Both the position numbers and the translations under genes were made by a program. Below the pieces are notes generated by a model, which searched no databases, was not told the origin of the DNA, and saw nothing but the letters and a program-made list of their open reading frames with translations. From Streptococcus suis (GTDB lineage Bacteria > Bacillota > Bacilli > Lactobacillales > Streptococcaceae), in contig NZ_JAEUXI010000004.1 of the NCBI RefSeq assembly GCF_016775005.1, forward strand, positions 186,001-250,000: 64,000 nt of DNA. The letters are read 5' to 3'. Shown in pieces: positions 59,795 to 64,000 of the stretch (within the stretch, counting starts at the first letter, position 1; each line of letters opens with the position of its first letter).

Positions 59795-60280
59795 TTACTT
59801 CAATAACTCTTCCAAGTAAGCAATCTTGGCAAAGTCTTTTTGATTATTGTTTTCTGCTCGGTAGGAATCTTTTGAAGAGGATTGGTAGATTTTTAGGTAT
59901 TGTTCAAGCGTCGGTAGGTAATAGCGAACACCAGCTGTTTCTAGTTCTTCCAAATCTTCTAGCTCTACACCAGCAAATTCAGGCAGCGAATGCAGCCCTC
60001 CGAATTCAACAGATAGGCCGTCTTTATGAAATTCATGTTCATGACGGTCAACCAGAACATATCCTAGTTGGTTCATCATGGCAATCACCTCATCTGCACG
60101 GTAAATCCGTTCGTCGTCTGGGGCTTCCCAGCCACGTGGATCACTTGGAACATGAATATCTAAATCTCCTGCCTGCCAGTCCCTACCTGTTCGCCTTTCC
60201 AAACCAACTGAGCCCATTAACAAGGGAGTGATTCCTAACTTGTTTAACTGCTCTGCTATTTCCAAAAAGGCTTGAAACAT
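59795..60280 (-). CDS. Nucleotidyltransferase-like protein in the rml operon
   Basis: A 161-residue soluble protein with LLMGSVGLERRTGRDWQAGD and LDIHVP, a GS...DxD arrangement typical of minimal nucleotidyltransferase folds, followed by an all-alpha tail. It starts on the rmlC stop (TAATG), so it is translationally coupled. Homologs are sometimes annotated as phosphoribosylanthranilate isomerase, which nothing here supports. Role in rhamnose supply unknown. Confidence 0.75.
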   Translation of the reverse strand: MFQAFLEIAEQLNKLGITPLLMGSVGLERRTGRDWQAGDLDIHVPSDPRGWEAPDDERIYRADEVIAMMNQLGYVLVDRHEHEFHKDGLSVEFGGLHSLPEFAGVELEDLEELETAGVRYYLPTLEQYLKIYQSSSKDSYRAENNNQKDFAKIAYLEELLK

Positions 60281-60873
60281 TAGAGGTCCTCTTTTCTCAA
60301 AGGCTTAACGTCCTTGAGGAGTGGGTGATTCTCATCTGCTTCTGAAACTTCTGCTTCTTCTAGGTTTTCCCACTGGATGTCGAGGCTAGGGTCAGCGTAG
60401 TTGACGAAGGCATACTTAGGCTTGAGTTCCAAAGCCCAGTAGTCGTTGACCAAGTAGCTGTAAGCCACGAAATCTGACAAAACTTGGAAACCGTTGGCAA
60501 CGCCACGTGGGACAAAGATACCTTTTGAAGCATCGATAACTGTTTGATAGGTATTACCGAAGGTTTCGCCTTCACGAAGATCCACCCAAGTTCCCAAAAC
60601 CTTACCGCCATCTGCCACTGAAATGTATTTATCCCAAGGCTCTGCGTGAAGACCACGAAGAACGTTTTTGCGAGAGAAGGAAACATTATTCTGCAATTTT
60701 CCTTCTGCAAAGAAGCTCTCAGGGAAGCCTAGAGGCAACATTTTTTCCTTTTGGAAGTTCTCCTTGAACCAGCCACGGTTGTCGCCATGAACAGGAATGT
60801 CGAATTCTAACATTCCAGGAATGGCTTCAACAGGACGAGCAGCTAGTGTTTTACCGAAAAAGTTTTCTGTCAT
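60280..60873 (-). CDS. rmlC: dTDP-4-dehydrorhamnose 3,5-epimerase
   Basis: A 197-residue cupin: NRGWFKENFQ, VLRGLHAEPWDKYI (catalytic His) and FVPRGVANGFQVL. Start shares one base with the rmlA stop. Confidence 0.95.
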   Translation of the reverse strand: MTENFFGKTLAARPVEAIPGMLEFDIPVHGDNRGWFKENFQKEKMLPLGFPESFFAEGKLQNNVSFSRKNVLRGLHAEPWDKYISVADGGKVLGTWVDLREGETFGNTYQTVIDASKGIFVPRGVANGFQVLSDFVAYSYLVNDYWALELKPKYAFVNYADPSLDIQWENLEEAEVSEADENHPLLKDVKPLRKEDL

Positions 60874-61742
60874 TAGGCTTCTCCAATCAAACGGAGCAAG
60901 TATTGTCCGTATTCATTTTTCTTAAGTGGCTGTGCCAATTCATGTACTTGTTCTTTTGTAATGTAACCCATGCGGTAGGCAATTTCTTCCAAGTTAGCCA
61001 CTTGAACGTTTTGCAAACGTTGAACCGTTTCGATGTACTGTGCAGCTTCCAAGAGGCTTTCATGCGTACCTGTATCCAACCAAGCAAATCCACGGCCCAT
61101 GAGTTCCACAGACAAGTCCCCACGGTCTAAGTAAGCCTTGTTGACATCTGTGATTTCCAACTCGCCACGAGGTGACGGTTTGATATTTTTGGCAATCTCA
61201 ACAACATCATTGTCATAGAAGTAGAGACCAGTAACAGCAAAGTTTGATTTTGGCTCTTCAGGTTTTTCTTCGATAGAGATGGCATTCATATCTGCGTCAA
61301 ACTCGACAACACCAAAGCGTTCTGGGTCTTTTACTTGGTAACCAAAGACAGTCGCGCCCTTTTCTTTGCTTGCTGCACGTTGCAACATCTTGGTCAAACC
61401 ATTTCCGTGGTAAATATTATCACCTAAAATAAGAGCAACACTATCCGTACCGATAAACTCTTCGCCGATGATGAAGGCTTGCGCCAAACCATCTGGACTT
61501 GGTTGTTCTGCATATGAAAGTGAAATTCCAAGTTCAGAACCATCTCCCAACATATCCTTAAAACGTGGAAGATCTTGCGGAGTTGAAATAATCAAAATAT
61601 CTTTGATTCCAGCCAACATCAATGTTGACAATGGATAATAGATCATTGGTTTATCGTAAATTGGCATCAACTGTTTTGAAGCTGCACGCGTTAAAGGATA
61701 CAAGCGTGTACCTGACCCACCAGCTAGAATAATACCTTTCAT
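60873..61742 (-). CDS. rmlA: Glucose-1-phosphate thymidylyltransferase
   Basis: A 289-residue enzyme: [14 protein letters not shown] at the N-terminus, [21 protein letters not shown] and EEKPEEPKS. First step of dTDP-rhamnose synthesis; first gene of the leftward rml operon. Confidence 0.97.
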   Translation of the reverse strand: MKGIILAGGSGTRLYPLTRAASKQLMPIYDKPMIYYPLSTLMLAGIKDILIISTPQDLPRFKDMLGDGSELGISLSYAEQPSPDGLAQAFIIGEEFIGTDSVALILGDNIYHGNGLTKMLQRAASKEKGATVFGYQVKDPERFGVVEFDADMNAISIEEKPEEPKSNFAVTGLYFYDNDVVEIAKNIKPSPRGELEITDVNKAYLDRGDLSVELMGRGFAWLDTGTHESLLEAAQYIETVQRLQNVQVANLEEIAYRMGYITKEQVHELAQPLKKNEYGQYLLRLIGEA

Positions 61743-61773
61743 ATAAGAGTACCTTCCCTAAATTAATATCAGT

Positions 61774-61784
61774 TCATTATACCA
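61774..61784 (-). promoter_or_regulatory. rmlA promoter (extended -10)
   Basis: ATGGTATAAT with TATAAT at 61776-61781 on the minus strand, the same AAAATATGGTATAAT block as the promoter at 57603. Confidence 0.75.
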
Positions 61785-61809
61785 TATTTTTTCTGAAAAT
61801 GTCATATGG

Positions 61810-61833
61810 AAAAAGCCTGCATACCTACAAGCT
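61810..61833 (-). terminator. Terminator after the ZIP transporter gene
   Basis: 9-bp stem (AAGCTTGTA/TGCAGGCTT with wobbles, loop GGTA) and T run on the minus strand. Confidence 0.8.
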
Positions 61834-61841
61834 TCTCCTTT

Positions 61842-62666
61842 TTACCCTAAAGCGACATCTAAAATCATCATAATGACAAAACCTGCCATCAAGCCAAGTG
61901 TAGCAATATCCGTATTGCCATTTGTTTGTGATTCAGGTATCAACTCTTCTACTACAACAAAAATCATTGCCCCAGCAGCAAAGGAAAGCGCATAGGGTAA
62001 GATAGGAGTCATCATAGTCACTGCAAGCGCACCAATCACAGCAGCAATTGGCTCAACAATCGCTGACATGGATCCCCAGAAAAAGGCTTCCTTTCGCGAC
62101 TTTCCATCAGTACGAATTGGGATCGAAAGCGCCGCCCCCTCTGGAATATTTTGCAATCCAATCCCTAAAGCCAGACCTACGGCACCAATAAAAGCTGCAA
62201 CCGTATAATTACTTGCTAATGCACCAAAGGTCACCCCAACAGCCAATCCTTCTGGAATGTTGTGAATAGTAATTGCTAAAAATAGTAAAGCTGTCTTAGA
62301 CAGATTCTTCCTGTCCTTCTCACCGCCACCTTCTGCCTTTTCTCTTTCATTGCCCAAATGCAAGTGTGGAATGAGGGCATCAACCAGGCGCAAAAAGAAA
62401 CCTCCCGCCAAAAAGCCAACCGCAGCTGGAACCCAAGACCATTTTCCATAGCTTATTTCGGCATATTCGATGGACGGAGCAAGCAAGGACCAAAATGAAG
62501 CTGCAATCATGACCCCTGCAGCAAAGCCAAGCATGGTATCTAATAATCGCCGGCTAACTGTACGAAAGAAAAACACTATCGCTGAACCGACAATCGTACA
62601 AAACCATGTAAACAAACCACCTATTAGCGCCTGTATAACTACAGACTGTTCTGTAAACCACGTCAT
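61842..62666 (-). CDS. ZIP-family divalent metal transporter
   Basis: A 274-residue protein with eight membrane helices. Helix 4 has the metal motif HNIPEGLAVG, helix 5 QNIPEGAALS, and the cytosolic loop contains HLHLG. ZIP proteins import Zn, Fe or Mn. A DtxR-type palindrome at 62706-62725 suggests metal-dependent control. Confidence 0.92.
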   Translation of the reverse strand: MTWFTEQSVVIQALIGGLFTWFCTIVGSAIVFFFRTVSRRLLDTMLGFAAGVMIAASFWSLLAPSIEYAEISYGKWSWVPAAVGFLAGGFFLRLVDALIPHLHLGNEREKAEGGGEKDRKNLSKTALLFLAITIHNIPEGLAVGVTFGALASNYTVAAFIGAVGLALGIGLQNIPEGAALSIPIRTDGKSRKEAFFWGSMSAIVEPIAAVIGALAVTMMTPILPYALSFAAGAMIFVVVEELIPESQTNGNTDIATLGLMAGFVIMMILDVALG

Positions 62667-62705
62667 GTCATCATCCTATCCTATTTTTAATCAAACATAT
62701 TCCTT

Positions 62706-62725
62706 TTGTTAGGATACCCTAACAA
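62706..62725 (-). promoter_or_regulatory. DtxR/MntR-like operator upstream of the ZIP gene
   Basis: Perfect 8-bp arms TTGTTAGG and CCTAACAA around ATAC, 40 nt upstream of the ZIP start. TTAGG...CCTAA is the half-site pattern of DtxR-family repressors. Confidence 0.6.
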
Positions 62726-62751
62726 TCTTAAAAAATCAAGAGAATCTAAGA

Positions 62752-62775
62752 AAAAGCCACAATTTTGTGACTTTT
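62752..62775 (-). terminator. Terminator after the Nif3-family gene
   Basis: AGTCACAA/TTGTGGCT stem with a T run on the minus strand, overlapping the stop codon region. Confidence 0.78.
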
Positions 62776-63568
62776 ATAGGTGTCTAAATGGATTGGTCGA
62801 AACAGTTGAAGGAAGAATGTCCACATCCCAGCCCTCTTCTGCTTTCCAAGTTTCCAGTAAGTCTGCAATTTTCTTGATAAACAAGGCTTCGATATGATGG
62901 CCTGGATCAATCGCTAGCAAGCCTTGTGTCAGCATATCCTGACCCGTATGATAGTAAATATCGCCCGTGATGTAAACATCTGCCCCCTTGGCAAGAGCAT
63001 CATGGTAGTAGGAACCGCCACTTCCGCCACAAATCGCCACACGACTGACATACTGCTGAGCTTGATGCCCATAGGTCACCAGACGAACAGCATCTAGACC
63101 AAAGACCTCCTTGACTTTCAAGGCTAATTCCTCCAAGGTCTGCTCTGCTATTGTCCCCACACGACCAAGTCCCTGCCCTTCGGCAGTTTCAATCAAGTAG
63201 GTAGTATCCTGAATCCCCAAAAGGTCGCAGAACCAGTCGTTGAGTCCACCCTCAACCACATCAATATCTGTATGACTGACATAGACTGCAATATCGTGCT
63301 TAATCAAATCAAGATACATTTTAGTTTGTGGATTATCTGCCACCAAATCCTTGATTGGACGGAAAATCGGAGCATGCTTGACAATAATCAGGTCCACCTG
63401 CTTGTCAATGGCCTCTGCCACCGTCGTTTCTCGAATGTCCAGAGCCACCATGACCTGACGGATATCCTTCTTAAGCGTGCCGATTTGCAGACCCTTGACA
63501 TCGCCCTCCATAGCTAAAGCTGGCGGACAAAAAGCCTGATACCGCTCGATTACTTTACTTGCTAACAT
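62774..63568 (-). CDS. Nif3-like dinuclear metal center protein (YqfO family)
   Basis: A 264-residue protein when started at ATG 63568 behind AGGAGG; the longer frame lies within trmK. Metal ligand motifs VKHAPIF, SHTDID and the late GHHIEA are present. Family role is debated (GTP cyclohydrolase I type 2 homolog). It overlaps trmK by 14 nt, a conserved streptococcal pair. Confidence 0.92.
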   Translation of the reverse strand: MLASKVIERYQAFCPPALAMEGDVKGLQIGTLKKDIRQVMVALDIRETTVAEAIDKQVDLIIVKHAPIFRPIKDLVADNPQTKMYLDLIKHDIAVYVSHTDIDVVEGGLNDWFCDLLGIQDTTYLIETAEGQGLGRVGTIAEQTLEELALKVKEVFGLDAVRLVTYGHQAQQYVSRVAICGGSGGSYYHDALAKGADVYITGDIYYHTGQDMLTQGLLAIDPGHHIEALFIKKIADLLETWKAEEGWDVDILPSTVSTNPFRHL

Positions 63569-64000
63569 GAAGAACCTCCTGAATTTGTTGTATTTTTTGA
63601 GAAATGACAGAGCGGTCAGCCTGGCGTTCAAGGGGCACTTGTTCCAAGGCATAGGTCAACTTGTCCAACTCCTTGAGCCACTTCTTCTGGAAGGTTGCAG
63701 ACTGCTCTTCCAGCAAATAAGGACCAAACCGCAACTGGTCTGCTGTCAAGTCTGTACTCCCTTTCTCCGCCACTAAGATTTCATAAATCTTGTCATTTTC
63801 TTCCAAGATTTCCTCGGCAATCAACTGAAAATCATGCTCAACCAACCAATGACGGACATCATCTTCTCGGTTATTGGGCTGTAAAACCAATCGCTCAACC
63901 GAACCAAGTTTGTCTTTCCCAGCTTCCAAGATTTCGGCAATTAAACGACCACCCATTCCTGCAATGGTAATGGTGCTTACTTGGTCATCTAGCTCAACTG
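63555..64000 (-). CDS. trmK: tRNA (adenine-22-N1)-methyltransferase TrmK, 3' part
   Basis: The frame is open to the window edge, so the N-terminus is missing; 148 codons are visible from [20 protein letters not shown] onward. That segment is motif IV of TrmK, followed by LVLQPNN and the C-terminal coiled coil. Methylates A22 of tRNA. Confidence 0.9.
   Translation of the reverse strand, partial: VELDDQVSTITIAGMGGRLIAEILEAGKDKLGSVERLVLQPNNREDDVRHWLVEHDFQLIAEEILEENDKIYEILVAEKGSTDLTADQLRFGPYLLEEQSATFQKKWLKELDKLTYALEQVPLERQADRSVISQKIQQIQEVLHVSK

Overview
This window is a piece of a Streptococcus chromosome, most likely Streptococcus suis or a close relative. The evidence is low G+C, streptococcal synteny (cmk-infC-rpmI-rplT beside ferredoxin/ebsA and a rhamnose-polysaccharide locus; aro/phe/tyr genes with psr) and strong AGGAGG-type ribosome binding sites. 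The species call is inference. No rRNA, tRNA or CRISPR array was seen.

Region 1 (1 to about 16930) is the right-hand part of an integrated mobile element that continues off the left edge. From left to right it holds: a Mega/Tn1207-like macrolide module (UmuC-type polymerase fragment, YolD-like and DUF5960 proteins, msrD and mef, each with its own leader peptide and attenuator); a large serine recombinase with two tiny upstream ORFs; a 5'-truncated unknown gene; a copper cassette (copB, a multicopper oxidase, copY) in which a copy of the copY 3' end flanks the oxidase; a cadmium pair (cadX, cadD) between two direct repeats that look like IS ends; and about 1.2 kb of structured non-coding DNA made of a hairpin array and eleven 35-bp dyad units, leading into a MobV relaxase gene. 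The element ends inside rlmD/rumA, whose last part (about 98 residues) is replaced by element-encoded sequence.

Region 2 (16.9 to 35.4 kb) is an aromatic amino acid supercluster. aroA-aroK-pheA-psr run leftward. Two tandem DAHP synthase genes, aroE and aroB run rightward. An rRNA methyltransferase gene, aroD, aroC, tyrA and a YheA-like gene run leftward. Between the blocks sits a TrpXYZ-type ABC transporter with two binding-protein paralogs, preceded by a leader ORF rich in Tyr/Phe codons and a terminator. Together these give the whole shikimate path plus the Phe and Tyr branch enzymes; chorismate mutase is not in the window.

Region 3 (35.5 to 41.1 kb) is housekeeping: an LtaS-family sulfatase, rplT-rpmI-infC (infC apparently starts on ATA behind a leader with a terminator), cmk, a LysM protein, a ferredoxin and ebsA. 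About 1.3 kb of decayed DNA with an ISL3-like transposase relic follows.

Region 4 (42.4 to 61.8 kb) is a cell-wall polysaccharide locus transcribed leftward: rmlA, rmlC, a nucleotidyltransferase-like gene, a structured intergenic element, rmlB, rmlD, then a tightly packed 14-gene operon. The operon has RgpA/RgpB-like rhamnosyltransferases, a GacI/GacJ-like pair, a membrane-anchored protein with pilin-like (SpaA/CnaB) motifs, LicD, an IspD/TarI-like cytidylyltransferase, an SDR, tandem GT2 paralogs, a DUF2142 GT-C protein, a flippase and terminal glycosyltransferases. No RgpC/RgpD ABC exporter is present. The window closes with a ZIP metal transporter behind a DtxR-like palindrome, a Nif3-family protein and the end of trmK.
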